Counted from the first letter of the stretch, positions 31,331 to 44,604 are shown. The stretch is DNA of 64,000 nucleotides from Miscanthus floridulus (GCF_019320115.1 NC_089593.1:14164789-14228788); one strand, 5' to 3'. A program made the numbers and translations. Notes: generated by a model not told the origin, from the sequence alone.

Positions 31331-31893
31331 TTGGCGCGCTAGATATGGGATCTTTGCGCGTTCCGACGATAAACATCAGGCCACGAATGGCTAGCCACGG
31401 TATCAGCTGGGTCCTAGGCGCATACGTGCGCTTCGGGAACCTAGACTTCATCATCACGGTGGAAGGAGAGTTGGCTTTGGCTCACGCCGCCATTCAATCT
31501 CTCCCCTCCATCGGCCTCAACCACGAGAGGCCTGAGCGCTGGCTCGGTGTCTTCCTTGGACCCCAGCAGTCCAGGGAGGACCAGCACCGCCTCACCCTTT
31601 CCGACGCAAACGACATGGCGTGGTTTTCTGGAGGAGGGTCCCTCTCTTCGGAACACCACGTACGGAGTTCCCCGACAACGCTTCCATTCGGTCTCTGCAA
31701 CGCTGCGGCGACCGTTAGCCACCTTATGGCACGACGCACGGTCCGGCCACCCACGAACAACGAGTTTGTGGGGGTGATCGAACACATCATGGAATCTCTC
31801 CACAACCTCCTCATAGAGGAGCTGGGGTCGTCCTCTGGCTCTGGCTTTGAGTCCAGCAGGGGGAGCCATCCCCCTCCCGGGAATGCTTCATGA
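31331..31893 (+). pseudogene. Gag leader fragment
   Basis: An open frame beginning soon after the PBS encodes 'MGSLRVPTINIRPRM' and 'YVRFGNLDFIITVEGELAL', the leader commonly found before gag in this Gypsy group. No capsid core is reached before truncation at 32105. Non-functional. Confidence 0.5.
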
Positions 31894-32105
31894 CGGGTAC
31901 CCCCGAGGGATACATCAAAAGCATCCCCGTGGAGGAGGCTACCTCGACGGGCAACCTCGGCGACGAAACCGAAGGGGAGACAGCGGCTCTACCTCGCATG
32001 GGGGTGGAGCAGCTGAAAGCTCGACAGCGGGAGATCATCGAAGCATGACTCCAGCTTGTGCAGGAATGCGTAGAGCTCGATCGGGAGATGTAGTCCTTCG
32101 TATGT

Positions 32106-32291
32106 TACATCTGACTATAAAAATTACTTAATTTAAATCGTATGTTTTTCTAGTTTTCTTCTAACACAATAGAAGTAATAGGTACTATGTAGTCTATGTC
32201 TAACTGTCATAAACTTATTAATTACTATTTTTAAGGAACTAATCTATATTTTTTATCTATATTTATATTTTTTCCTTTGCATGGCACCACT
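32106..32291 (+). repeat. Direct flanking duplication, right copy (186 bp)
   Basis: Partner of 29734-29921. Differences include AGAAATAAT to AGAAGTAAT and one-base changes in T-runs. Confidence 0.9.
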
Positions 32292-33030
32292 ATATATTTT
32301 AAATATGCAATTACTTTGAAGCCTTACCATTAATTGTGGTGGCTCTTGTTACATCATGTATCTTATGAAGTCATGAATCTAAGTTTTTTTTTCAAATTTT
32401 ATTCGTATCGACTGCTATGTATTTTTTTCTCTCTTCTTAAGTTAAGTTGAAACTCTTCTGCTTATTGCATTTCTAATTAACTCTCTTTTTTCATTTTTTT
32501 AAAATAATAATTGTAGGCCATAGAGTATGTTCTTAAGTACTACAATAGCATAAGCCATTATTTAAAACATGCACCATATCGTTTAAGATAAGTCATAGAA
32601 CTTGAAGTGAGATCTCGGACAGGGTAGCGGTGTTAAACTCAAGAGAATCTCAATACTTAAACCTAATAATGATCGTCTTTTTACTCTAAAGTATTCTTAA
32701 AGGGCCAAGAAAATATAGCCATCAATGATCTCCCACACTTCTCAAGATGATTGAATTTTCTTGTCAAGGAATTATATTTGCAATTATCGTTATACTATCA
32801 ATATAGACATGTCAAATATGTTTAGTTAAAATACATAAATATATCTAAAGTAACAATCGAAACAAATTATATGTTATGGTTACTAATATGGTTTTAAATA
32901 ATTTGTTAGTATCGTTAATATATGGGTTGTTAAGAAAATATTTTTTATATGATAAAACATAACACGTATTTTATTGCTCATGCATGTTGGCACGACGCAT
33001 ATATTTACTTTAATTAAATCTTACTATATT
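32292..33030. other. AT-rich intergenic sequence
   Basis: No ORF or element end recognised. Confidence 0.4.
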
Positions 33031-33900
33031 AATATTGATAGAGGTATAGAAACACATATATGCTCTATTAATTATCTAAACAATTTTTTTATTAGACTTT
33101 GATAATTTAGATGTAGATTCGAGGGGGGTATTTAATTTTTCTAATAATAAGACAAAAATTGAGTTATTAAATTATCGATCATAATAAGAGGACGTTGGTA
33201 ATTAAATGCAAATTTAGGTCTACTTTAGATCATGTTTCTTGACAACATATGTGGGTAATATAAATTAGAGTCATGGGTTAGTTTATATTGTTTCACACAA
33301 TAGCAGAAGTGGGTGATTATTTAGAAAATAGAAAAGATCCAATATCTATTACTATATCAATGGTGATTAGGTTATAACTAATTGATGGTAAAGATGCTTC
33401 TAATTTTTATGAGAATTTTTAGGATCCATCTTTTTTTCTATCAAGTTTTGAGAGGATTAATATGCATGCTCCAGTGGGGACCTCTCGTTAGAATTTCTCG
33501 TGTTTTATCACATATTTATTAGTGTGATATGTATTCAGTTGAAATCAAGTCTTAAGATATATAAACTCTTGATACAACCCTTTTTGTGACTTGGTAAATC
33601 TATACTTTATCTTTTAACTAAATCAAGTTGAATTTTTTCACATTTTAATTAGAAATTCTAGTATTCATTTATCTTTTATTAAAAAAATGTTTTTATTAGA
33701 AAGAGTCTAGGTCTTAATACTATTGTTTTCCACATAAGTTAAAACCCGGCTTGCATCCCGACACTAAACATGTTGAATTTATTATATCATAGGATTGTAT
33801 GTGTAGCATTATTTATATGTCGTAGAGTGCATGAAATTAAATTAATAATATTGATATTACATAATGTTTCAGTCTAAATGTATAAACTTATTTAAAATAA
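33031..33900 (+). repeat. Diverged third unit of the 60-bp satellite-like array
   Basis: Words such as GATAATTTAGATGTAGATTC, GTGGGTAATA and GATGCTTC...TGAGAATTTTTAGGA match the better preserved units at 34174-35540, but with many changes. Confidence 0.5.
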
Positions 33901-35583
33901 TAACTTATAAAATTTATTATCATGGAGTAATATAATGTGTTATTGCTACATGGTCGGTTAAGTGAACATTTTTCCATGTTTCATAAGTTGCTAAAATGAA
34001 TATTTATCCTAATATGTACATGTTTATTAGATACATAGTATATTTCACGATAATAGAAGTCTATATTAATTTAGAAATATATACATGTATCGTACTTTAT
34101 GGATATTGATTTATTTTTTGTTTATTTTTTATAGTGGCTAAGGTACATATAAATATAAAGGTAATACCATATATTATCTTTCACAATGACTTATATGGAT
34201 AGATTAAAACTTAGAATATTGCTTTGCATTATCTTTTATAATGATAAATGTGGATAATTTATAAAATGAATAGGAGGTATTTTATTATCTTTTATAATAG
34301 TAGATGTGGGTAATTTAGATACAAAGTTAGAGGATTATTTTAAATTATCTTTTATAATGACAAAGCTGAGTAATTTAGATGCAATGCTAGTGGGTTCTTT
34401 TAAATTATTGTTTCATAATGGTCAAGGTGGATAATTTAGATGTAAATTTAAGGGGTTATTTTGAATTATTTTTAATAATAGCATATGTGGGTAATTTATA
34501 TATAAATATAGGAGGTTATTTTGAATTATCTTTTGTAATTTAAAGGTGGGTAATTCATATGCAAAATTAGGGGGTTACTTTATGTACTTTTCATAATGGT
34601 AATGGTGGGTAATTTTTTAATAAACTACAATAGATCCAATGGCTATTATTGGTGATGATGATGAGAGTCTATCAAATTAAAGACCAGATGTTTATGATTA
34701 TTGTGAGAATTTATAGGAGTTATCTTTTTTCCTAGCACGTCTCGTGAGAGTTAATGAGGTGCCTCAGCTGGGGCCTCTATAACTTATAAAATTTATTATC
34801 ATGGAGTAATATAATGTGTTATTGCTACATGGTTTGTTAAGTGAACATTTTTCCATGTTTCATAAGTTGCTAAAATGAATATTTATCCTAATGTATACAT
34901 GTTTATTTGATACATAGTATATTTCACGATAATAGAAGTGTATATTAATTTAGAAATATATACATGTATCGTACTTTATGGATATTGATTTATTTTTTGT
35001 TTATTTTTTATAGTGGCTAAGGTACATATAAATATAAAGGTAATACCTTATATTATCTTTTATAATGATAAATGTGGATAATTTATAAAATGAATATGAG
35101 GTATTTTATTATATTTTCAACAGTAGATGTGGATAATTTAGATACAAAGTTAAGGATTATTTTAAATTATCTTTCATAGTGACAAAGCTGGGTAATTTAG
35201 ATGCAATGCTAAAGGGTTATTTTAAATTATTGTTTCATAATGGTCAAGGTGGATAATTTAGATGCAAATTTAGGGTGTTATTTTGAATTATTTTTAATAA
35301 TAGCATATGTGGGTAATTTATATATAAATATGGGGGGTTATTTTGAATTATCTTTTATAATGGCAAAGGTGGGTAATTCATATGCAAAATTAGAGGGTTA
35401 CTTTATGTGTTTTTCATAATGGCAATGGTGGGTAATTTTTATAGTAAACTACAATAGATCCAATAGCTATTATTGGTGATGATGATTAGAGTCTATTAAA
35501 TCAAAGGCCAGATGCTTATGATTATTGTGAGAATTTGTAGGATTTTTCTTTTTTCTTAACACGTTTCGTGAGAGTTAACGTGA
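33901..35583 (+). repeat. Higher-order tandem repeat: two units of about 880 and 800 bp, each with eight 60-bp monomers
   Basis: TAACTTATAAAATTTATTAT starts both units (33901 and 34780, offset 879). Inside unit 1, monomers start at about 34174, 34229, 34285, 34345, 34405, 34466, 34526 and 34583 with TTATCTTTTATAATG-like heads and GTGGGTAATTTAGATGCAAA-like bodies. Unit 2 repeats them at 35050-35455. No coding capacity. Confidence 0.85.
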
Positions 35584-37021
35584 CCCTCCAATTAGTAATT
35601 AGTGATAGTACGTAAGATTGTGAGTAATTTCTTGGACCGGTCTAAAAGATTGTCAGACCGAAAGTAGTCCTTGCATACAAAGCCCGCCCATAGGCAATAA
35701 GAAATCATTTCTCCTCCTCTCCGCCTCTGGCCTCACCTTTGGACTTCGGTGGTCCCTTCGCGTCAGCCGCGGCCAGATTTTAGCGTCCTCGCCGGCAACC
35801 ACAAGCATCGCAGCCGGACGTCATGAAGACGAGCAGCAGATGCGCAGAATCAGAGAAAGGGGAATGAGGAAATCACACACGGACACGGTTCGATCGGTTG
35901 GTTGAGAAGCTAGCCTTTCAGCTGGAGTCACAAATGATCGCTGCCATGCTGCATGCATGATGCTCAGTGTTCATCATGAAACTATATTATTATATGTAGT
36001 ATATATATATGCTAGGAAGGAATGAAGCATCTGGATGGATATATATGATCTGTTTACTCCGCGGCGGTTCTGACTGATGAAGTGATGAGACGAGTCGTTA
36101 ACATCTGCGCTAAACAATATAATGGATTGCACCAGGAAGGGGTCCAATGCATGCAATTAAATTAAATACTATTCCAGAAGCTAGCCGACCAAGGCACATG
36201 TAGACTTCTTTGGCTTTCTACCATCCATGCCTCTGCAAAATGCAAGCATGCCCGGATGCCCCAGCATTATTTTGAACGGACAATAAAGCCTGCTCTAGAT
36301 CCATCTATTATTACTTACTGGTGGGTGCCAATGCTGCAATGCACACGTCCAAGCTCTTGCCCGCGACCTTACTTCATCTTGTCAACAAAATAACGACCTT
36401 AATTACTTGATATACAGGGTATCGCTGAAATTTTTTTGTCGTCCACTAGAAACAGGAGGGGATCGATCCTCCATATCTGAATTATGAAGTGCTATTTTGC
36501 TAGACAGTCCATGAAAACAGCTCCAGCTCCATCAGTAGTGCTACTTATGGAGTTGAAGCCCCAAAACACGTCGTCAGTGATGAAGTGGACGTGTACCGAA
36601 CGAGACCTAAGTATTATTAAGCTACGAGAACTACTAGAGGATGGTTTAGATCGAGAGGAAGGAGATTTTTATAGAGACGAACGTGACAGCCGCCTCTACT
36701 AACCGATTTTGATGGTCTCTACAAATTGGTTCGGTACTCGTGAGAGCTTTGTTCCCTATGCGTGCCCGAGCCTTTGCCATGAAGGCACTTCGATTGCTCG
36801 TCGGGAAGCTTAATCCTAGAATGATGGCCACGCGCACAAAAAAACAATAAGCGGATCGAAGAAGGCAACAAAGGCATCGTCGAACAACATCTGGGCCGGC
36901 CGGGGAAGAACACGAAGGCGGAGTGAATTATCCAATTTGCTTGATCATTACACTTTTACACACACGTCTTGAAGGATCATTTGTCGAAAAGTCAGCCTCA
37001 TTTGTGCCCCCCCCCCACCCC
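35584..37021. other. Intergenic; no gene identified
   Basis: A moderately GC-rich patch at 35700-35900 and a 72-codon frame at 36484-36702 carry no recognised domain. The latter lacks supporting signals. A poly-C tract precedes the CACTA-1 insertion point. Confidence 0.4.
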
Positions 37022-37034
37022 CACTACCGGATTC

Positions 37035-37500
37035 AGCTTCTTTGCCGAGTGCCTCAGGCACTCGGCAAAGGCCGATATACACTCGGCAAAGAGCGTTCGG
37101 TAAATAGTTTATCGGCAAAGACCTCTTTGTCGAGTGCACTTTATCGTGCACTCGGCAAAGCCTTTGCTGAGTGCTAATCTGACACTCGGCAAAGAAAAGT
37201 CGCCGTAACGGCAAGCGTCACCGTGACGACGGCTTTGCCGAGTGTCAAGGTCAAGCACTCGGCAAAGGTCGACGCTTTGCCGAGCGTCGTTGACTCAGAC
37301 ACTTGGCAAAGTTGGGCACTGTGCCGAGTGCCACCGACAAGACACTCGGCAAACATGCGACCTTTGCCGAGTGCCTTGCCCATGGCACTCGGCAAATCTG
37401 TGATGTTTGCCGAGTGCAATGGCCTTTGCACTCGGCAAAGCATGTTCCCAGGTAGTGACTTTGCCGAGTGTCATGGCCATTGCACTCGGCAAAGTGACTA
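37035..37500. repeat. Left subterminal repeat array of CACTA-1
   Basis: About twenty copies of TTTGCCGAGTG in both orientations, often as inverted pairs 15-25 bp apart. In En/Spm such motifs bind the TNPA protein. Open frames here on both strands are repeat artefacts. Confidence 0.9.
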
Positions 37501-39905
37501 AAAACAACCTTTTTTCCCCAGCATTGTAACGAGGGGTGGATTATGCACGCTAGGGACGTTGTCACCATAGTATGTTGTTGTGAAGTTCGCCACCTCCTCC
37601 AGAATATATGCCTCTACAATGGAAGCCTCGATTTTGCATTTATTTCTACATTTCTTTCGAAGAATCTTTAGACATCTCTCGATTGGATAGCACCAACGAC
37701 CCTGCACGGGCCCCCCATTCGTGCCTCATATGGGAGGTGCAAAATCAAATGCTGCATCGGATTGAAGAAGCCGGGTGGAAAGATCTTCTCCAACTTATAG
37801 AGCAACACATGTGCCATTCTTTCCAAGTCAGCAATCACGGTCCGAGATAACTCCTTGGCACAAAGCTAGCGAAAGAAATAGCTCAATTCTGCCAGCACTA
37901 GCCAGACATGCTCAGAGATATAGCCTCGAACTATCACCAGAAGAAGCCGCTCAATCCATATGTGGTAGTCATGACTCATCCCTAAGACTCGCATAGTAGA
38001 TAAGTTCACTCCCCTCCTCAGATTAGTTGCATACCCATCAGGGAACATTAACGTCTGGATCCATTCTAGTACTTCCCTCCTTTGGGGCTTGCTCAAGACA
38101 AAATCGGCCTTAGGCCTTCTCCATGTCTTGCCGCGACTAGGAGGCTTCATATGTTGGTTTGGTCTATCGCATAACGTTACCAGATCCACTCTAGACTTAA
38201 CGTTGTCCTTTGACTTGTCAGGAATGTCCATGATTGTTGTCCAAAGTGCCTCGGCGACATTCTTTTCAGTGTGCAATACATCAATGTTGTGTGGAAGGAG
38301 AAGGTCATCAAAATAGGGGAGCCAAGTCAAGCCCGACTTATGAGTCCACATTTGTTGCTCACCATATCCCATAAAACCACCTTCTGGATTGACCACAAGA
38401 CCATCTATCTGTTCACGAACCGCGGCACCAGTCATTATCGGTGGTGCAGGGTCTGTCACTACGACACCTTTCGTAAAGTTCTTGATGTCTCGTCTGAATG
38501 CATGGTCAAGAGGGAGGAATTGCTGATGTTTGTCGAACGATGAATACTTGCCACCCTTCTGCAACCAAATGAACCTCAGACCTTCCTTGCATACTGGGCA
38601 TGGGAACTTTCCGTGAACACACCAGACGTAGAATATCCCATACACCAGGAAGTCATGCAGGGAGTAGTGGTACCAAACATACATTTTGAATTTTTCTTTG
38701 TAGCTCGGTCGTATGTCTATACCCCTTCCTCTCAAGCACGGACCAATTCATCAATCATAGGCTCCATGAACACACTCATATTATTCCCCGGGTGTCCAGA
38801 AATTATCAATGACAAGAATACGTTCTGTCATTGAAAGCATACACCGGGGGGGGAGATTGAGGGGGATAACAAACATGGGCCAACATGTGTATGGGGCAGT
38901 CATCATTCCATAAGGATTGAACCCATCTGTTGCCAGCGCAACATGTACATTACGAGCCTCTTTAACCTTCTCATGATGAATGCCATCAAAGTGGGTCCAT
39001 GCTTCACCATCGGATGCATGTACCATCCTGTCAGGTTTGTATCGTTTGCCATTTTTGTGCCATATCATCTGTTTCACGGATTCCTCGGTCATGTATAGCC
39101 GTTGGATCCTCGGTATGAACAGAAGGTGCCGTAGGATTGTCATGGGAATGTCAAGCTACCTCTTCTGGCCATCACCAGAATCTACCTCCAGGAACCTAGA
39201 GGATTTACACTTTGGACAGTACTTTGCTTCCACGTATTCTTTCCTAAATAGGGCGTACCCCTTCGGACAAGCATGTATCTGCTCATATGGCATCTTAAGT
39301 GCACGAAGGAGTTTCTGTGACTCGTGCATGCTCTTTGGCAGAAGGTGACCCTCCGGAAGCAGGATGCCAATAACTGTCAACATACCATCGAAGGCGTCTT
39401 GACTCAGGCTATACTAGGACTTTAACGCCATTATGCGTCCAATGGCATCCAGTTGAGAAACCTTTGTCTGGCCGTGAAGGGGTTTTTGTGTCGCAGCAAA
39501 CATGTCATAGAACGCCTTTGCGGTTGCCTCTGGCTCCTCCTCCGTACGTCCTTCAGCGAACTGTGCCTCGTGATAGTCATTTAACATGTCCGCTACTCCG
39601 ACATTAGCATCATAATCATCGACGCGTGGTCTCACCACCTCCTCTCTCATACGATAGGCTTCACCATGGTAGACCCACCGGGTATAGTCTGCCGTAAATC
39701 CATTCTTCCAAAGATGTTCCCCCACAACCTTCTTCGTTTGTCTTTTCCTGTTTGCACATTTACTGCAGGGACAACAAATTTTACTCGCTCCTTTAGCAGC
39801 CACGCCAAATGCCTGTTCCAAGAAAGCACCAGTCTTGTCGATCCATTCATTGGTGACCTGACCCTGACTTGCACGGCCCATGTACATCCACTCACGGTCC
39901 TCCAT
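37498..39905 (-). pseudogene. CACTA TNP2-type transposase remnant (CACTA-1)
   Basis: Reading from 39905: a Transpos_assoc-type N-terminus ('MEDREWMYMGRASQGQVTNEWIDK', 'CPCSKCANRKRQ') and a zinc-ribbon-like 'CPKGYALFRKEYVEAKYCPKC' (39156-39383). The Transposase_21 catalytic region follows ('VALATDGFNPYGMM', 38781-39143, then 37866-38735 with 'KMYVWYHYSLHDFLVYGIF'). The last part is DUF4218 ('RWCYPIERCLKILRKKCRNK', 37498-37707). Frames are broken at about 39150, 38740 and 37790. The DUF4216 part and the C-terminus present in CACTA-2 are missing. Confidence 0.85.
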
Positions 39906-40743
39906 CCTCTAACATATATAGCGGTGAGTAATATAAATATCAATTGCATCTACACGACGTTCCTACTATCTAATAGGTGAGGATATGTCCTAATCCCACC
40001 CGCGGATCCATAGATGAGGTTTGTTTCCATGCTCTACTCCTATCCGAGACAGAATTTCGGCAGCACCTCCCCGCTGTTCTCCAAATACACGTCTTGCTAG
40101 GGAGAGTGTGTATCCGGAGAACAACAGAGAGATGATATCGAAACTCTATCTCGGATCGGAGCAGACCATGGAAACTAACCCCACCTACGCATCCATGGGC
40201 TATCCAAAAAACGTGGACAATTCGAAACAGATACAGTTTTAGATATGGAAATATCTGCATATTTCTAGTTGTATCTCTTTCGAACGGGAGACGCCTAACT
40301 GGGTTACGTGATCTATGACCATGATACGGAAAGAGGGGTTATACCTAGGGTGGTGGTGGAGTCAGGCTAGCGGGGCCGTGGTGGGTTGGTGCAGTGGCGA
40401 GGCGACGCGGTGCAGGCAGACCCGCAGCGGCGAGGAAGGCGATCGGGGTCGTCGAGGTACTCCGGCTCCGCTCCGACGGGCTCTTCTCTGCAAAAAAAAA
40501 ACATAAAACTATCAATACAAAATTTCGGCAGCACCTCCCCTGCATGGTGAGGTTTCCAAAACCTGCAAGAAAACCAACGGCACGATGGCCGACATGCACA
40601 TATATATGAACGGCATGATGGCCGACATGCACAAGATTATATCCAACCACACATATATAATAATGTCTCAACCACTACTACAACTCCTACGACCACCTCC
40701 ACTGCTATTCTACCACTACTGCTACCGCAACTACTAGTAATAC

Positions 40744-41030
40744 TACGACGACGACGACGGTAGGGCATACCTAGTGGGTGTCGTAGGGCGCCGGTGGACA
40801 AGGCGACGGTGGTCGGGGTGCCCCCTCCTCCTCATCCTTCTTCTTCCTCCTTCCTCCTTCCTCCTCCTACTTCTCTTCCTCCTTCCTCCTCTCCTCCTCC
40901 TCCTCTCTTTCTCCTCCTCCTCCGGCGGCGCGGCGCGGGGGGCGGCGGCGGCGCTGGCGCGGGCGGGCCTACGTGCGTGTGTGCGGTGTGTGTGGGCCGG
41001 TGGGGTTAAATCCCCCCTTTGCCGAGTGTC
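40744..41030. repeat. Pyrimidine-rich (TCC)n tract in CACTA-1
   Basis: CTCCTCCTT-type repeats at 40825-40925 sit between a GC-rich leader and the right subterminal repeats. Open frames on both strands are by-products. Confidence 0.6.
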
Positions 41031-41479
41031 TTCTCCGGAGATTCTTCGGTTTGCAAGCATCGTATGTGACAACTTGCGCGAAACCTTCTCAATTTTTTAT
41101 CACAGCCTCCACATATGATATCATGACATCTCGACAAGTTTCAAGATTTTTGGTCTTCGTTTGCTTTTTATAGAATTTAAAAACAACTCGACCGCAAGTT
41201 CGCGTGGTTATGTTTTGTGAAAAAGATGTTCGAAATTGGTGGTCTGTTCCTGGATACGGCCTCACATTATTCTAAATAACATGAATATCATTTTTTTTAT
41301 TCATTTTTTCATTATTCGAATGACTAGCAGTTATAATTTAAATTATCCAAGAAAATTCAATTAAATGAAATAAATTAAAGAAATATAGAAAAAGTCCGAG
41401 AAATGTGCCACATTGGAACATGGAGTACCAGGTATTGTATGAGGACTGCAGAAAAAGTTTGGAGATCAAAAATGAAAAA

Positions 41480-41820
41480 AATATGGTTTGCCGAGTGTCA
41501 AAAAATGACACTCGACAAATCAGCGCTTTCCCGAGTGTTAGGAGAAGACACTCGGCAAAGGGTTAACAGCGGCTGCTAGCCGTTAACGGTGGCGGCCCTT
41601 TGTAGAGTGTTCTGGTTTGCCGAGTGCCCGACACTAGGCAAACCTGGTCTTTGCCGAGTGTTATTGTTTGCCGAGTGCTTGGCACTCGGCAAACTATCTC
41701 TTTGCCAAGCGCCAGTTGTTTGCCGAGTGCTTTCTCTCTCGCACTCGATAAATAGCCTCTTTGCTGAGCGTCCGATAAAAAGCACTTGGCAAAGTCTGAG
41801 ACACTCGACAAATAAGCCGT
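41480..41820. repeat. Right subterminal repeat array of CACTA-1
   Basis: About twelve TTTGCCGAGTG/CACTCGGCAAAC motifs, several decayed (TTTGCTGAGCG, CACTCGACAAA). It ends in the terminal inverted repeat. Confidence 0.85.
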
Positions 41821-41831
41821 CTCCGGTAGTG

Positions 41832-42226
41832 CCCCCCGGTATGATAATACCGCAAGACGACATTATTCGTTGGATATATTACCATGCAGTAATCATGATC
41901 ATCAAGTTTGTCCGTGGAAACTTGTAGGTTTATCATAGGTCACTTGACTACTTTAGTGTGTGTGTGTGTGTGTGTATGGCGACATTTCGTCCTTTAGTTT
42001 ACTGATTTGCCCGCGACAAAAACAAAATACAGTAATTGTTGTAGGTTTGCGCCGGTGATTAATCTGTTTGTGTCCAGAACGTGCAAAGTAGAGTATACTA
42101 GGCGTCCAAACGAAACTAAGCCATGCATGCCACGAATTGAATGTGGTGTTTGTCCAAAACGAACACAAATATGTTAGTAACACGTTCGACGTATATGCTT
42201 GGGTCGGGCCGGGGGACACACTCACA
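41832..42226. other. Short spacer between CACTA-1 and the outer CACTA
   Basis: It contains a (TG)n microsatellite at about 41957-41977. No gene. Confidence 0.5.
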
Positions 42227-42244
42227 CACTACTACAGGAATAGT

Positions 42245-42480
42245 TTCTAGGGGCGGCTGGTGAGGCTTTGTAGAGGCGGCTCGGTCAGCCGCCCCTATTA
42301 TGCCGTCTCTATAAATCATGCATTTGTAGGAGCGGTTCCCAGACCGTCCTTACAAATCGATTTGTAGAGGCGGCTGGTGTTATCAGCCGCCCCTATAAAT
42401 CTATTTGTAGGGGCGGCTGTAGTACCAGCCGCCCCTATAATACCTGTTTGTGGGGGCGGTTCAGTCTAGAACCGCCCCTA
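42245..42480. repeat. Left subterminal hairpin repeats of the outer CACTA
   Basis: Units such as GTAGAGGCGGCTGG...CAGCCGCCCCTATAAAT recur five times with 5-20-bp loops. Each unit is an inverted repeat joined by a TTTGTAG spacer. Confidence 0.85.
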
Positions 42481-42489
42481 CAGTACATT

Positions 42490-44228
42490 TTTCCACCAAA
42501 AAAAAATTAAATTTATAATTCAAATTTGACCAGAACATATATATATGCATATATAATTCAAATCTGATCAGAACATATATAATCAAATCTGACCACAAGC
42601 ATAAGAGCATTATATAAACTACCATTACAAATCCAATTCACAAGAATATATACAATCCATCATTAAATAAACATAATTCACAAGTCTGTAACAATATGTG
42701 AGAGCACTAATTTGTCAAAGTGGATCATGCACAACAATTTGTTGTTTCAATGCTTCCATATTTACTTCAACATTTCAGCAAACACCTAACTACATGAAAC
42801 ACATCAGAAAGTGGATCATGGTCAATAATTTGTTGTTTTACTTCGAAGAAATATTTTGAGGAAACCTTATACTATAGATTAGCACCACACTGAAGTAAAG
42901 CACTTATACTGCATGATTAGATGAAATCAAATCAATTAATGATCTAGTTGATGCAAGCTACAAAGTGATTAAAAGGTTCAGTCTACAAAAATTATATTGA
43001 TCAAATGATTAGCCTAACAGACTGGGGATGTTTTTTCATATTAAGCAGAAGTTTTGAATTACTTGTTACCATGTGATCTAATAGTGTTAGGAATGAAAGT
43101 CACATCTCTAGTGTTAAACAGTGTTTTGAGAATTAAACTTGTACCATTAGTGTCAAGCAGTAGCATTTGGCTTTGTTTACAGCACCTTGAGCATTGCTTA
43201 CCTGAGTAGGGCGTGATGAAGCTGCAACACTTCTCGTCTTGCCCAGTGGGGGAGCCCTCATCATAGGAGTCAGCAGAGAAGCCGCCACAGCCGCCGCCGC
43301 ACAGTTCTCTATATCTAAGGAGTATAGAGTCACCAACTTCTAAATTGTACAAGTAACTTATGCAAGCTTGCAAAATTGTGCATACTGTCTAAGGAGTATA
43401 CAGTCAGCAATTTACATCTGCTAGATATTTTTGTTATTATTATCATTGAGTTTACACTAAAGAATTTTGTAGCCAAATGCTACTCAAATCAAATTTAACA
43501 AGTGAACTGACATTTTTTCCTAACCTTAAGAAAAAAAACTACAATCTTCACATAACATTCATATCAAATTTCTAGTAGGTAAATAACAAGTTAACAATTT
43601 GTCAGAAAAGAAATGTCATGGTAGAAAATGTTAAAACAAAGCTAATTTCAACAGAAATGTGCTACAAAAGACTAGGCCATAAGTATGTGTCAGTCTAACT
43701 GAAAAGGAACATATAACAATATTAAACATGGTAGAGTCATCTATATCCGGTAGAGTTAGATTGTTCAACTGCAGTTCAGGTAATTCTTTTTACTACAGTT
43801 AGAATTGGCAACTATAGTTCTGCTGGAGTCAGATTGTTCAACGGCAGTTCACAAAAAAGCGAGCTTCCACTACTCAATACCTAAGGAGAACACATAATAG
43901 ATAATACAGGACACTAATCAGATTTTTGGCTACTGGTTTGTACTTATCTAGGAGTTAGGGAGAAGCTGCTGCCTGACTAGCATGTTCAGGAAAAAAGAAG
44001 CTAGCAACGCCTCTCATGAAGTCATTATTCATCAAACAGTATAAGTACGAATTCCGAAGCCAAGGCATACCATTTATTTTTGAAGGTACAGATGTTCCCT
44101 TGCCCTTCTTGTCTCCAACAATCTCAGAATGTTTGCACCTCTGTGACACAGGGAGCCAGGAAAGATTGAGCTAATACAAATGGAGACATACTTGAGTCAA
44201 CTTAGCATAGGAGAAATGAGACAGTACC
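42490..44228. other. AT-rich interior of the outer CACTA
   Basis: No conserved domain. The minus-strand frame 43059-43373 ('GGGCGGFSADSYDEGSPTG') is not recognisable. The tract resembles 55461-56900 in composition. Confidence 0.45.
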
Positions 44229-44604
44229 TGTTATGTACGGCAACGATTACCTACGGACGAAGCATAGCAGTGGCTAAGGAGTAGCATGCGCGAGACGCGC
44301 GGGATGTGCGTGGTCACTGCGCCCACGGCGGCGGCGTTCCTATTCTTTAGGATCTTTGGTTAGTCAGTTTGTTAGTTCAGTTTGTTAGGCGTAGTCTCTG
44401 GTTGTTAGGCTTCAGGCTATAAAGCCTAAACATGTTGGTTAATGAGAGGCTAGCTGGAGATTGAGTTCAATCTCTCCCGCTCCCCGTTCGTGGGCGACGC
44501 CGAGCACGGCGTTGCTGCCTCGCCGCCGCACCACCTCTCGCTCACCAGCCTCTCTCTCTCTCTCTCTCTGAATTTCCTACCCGATACGCCTAGCGCCCAC
44601 AACA
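44229..44604 (+). repeat. 5' LTR of the chromovirus Gypsy
   Basis: TGTTATGTACGG...CCCACAACA, 376 bp. A CTATAAAGCC at about 44421 is a plausible TATA box. The first 225 bp match 47464-47688 with about 8 differences. Confidence 0.85.

Larger units (their letters stand above)
29924..32105 (+). mobile_element. Truncated Gypsy element: 5' LTR plus gag leader
   Basis: The LTR is 29924-31329 and a PBS-like TTGGCGCGCTAGATA starts at 31331. About 770 bp of internal sequence follows, stopping abruptly at 32105. No pol and no 3' LTR. It is the same LTR family as 14027-15280. Confidence 0.85.
37022..41831 (-). mobile_element. CACTA-1: deleted En/Spm-type transposon
   Basis: It starts CACTACCGGATT and ends CTCCGGTAGTG, with CCC on both sides as a 3-bp target duplication. 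Dense CTTTGCCGAGTG/CACTCGGCAAAG subterminal repeats lie at 37040-37500 and 41480-41820. Inside is a minus-strand TNP2-type transposase remnant and no Transposase_24 gene. Compared with CACTA-2, everything downstream of DUF4218 has been deleted, joining TNP2 directly to the subterminal repeats. Confidence 0.9.

Noticed and set aside
37035..37500. CRISPR-like spacing of short repeats
   Set aside because: Motifs alternate in orientation, spacers are unequal and the setting is a plant CACTA end with a terminal CACTACCGG.
37174..37568. Overlapping ORFs on both strands rich in 'LPSA', 'ALGK' and 'CRVP'
   Set aside because: They are translations of the TTTGCCGAGTG repeats of CACTA-1. The same holds for 41563-41936 and 47740-48405.
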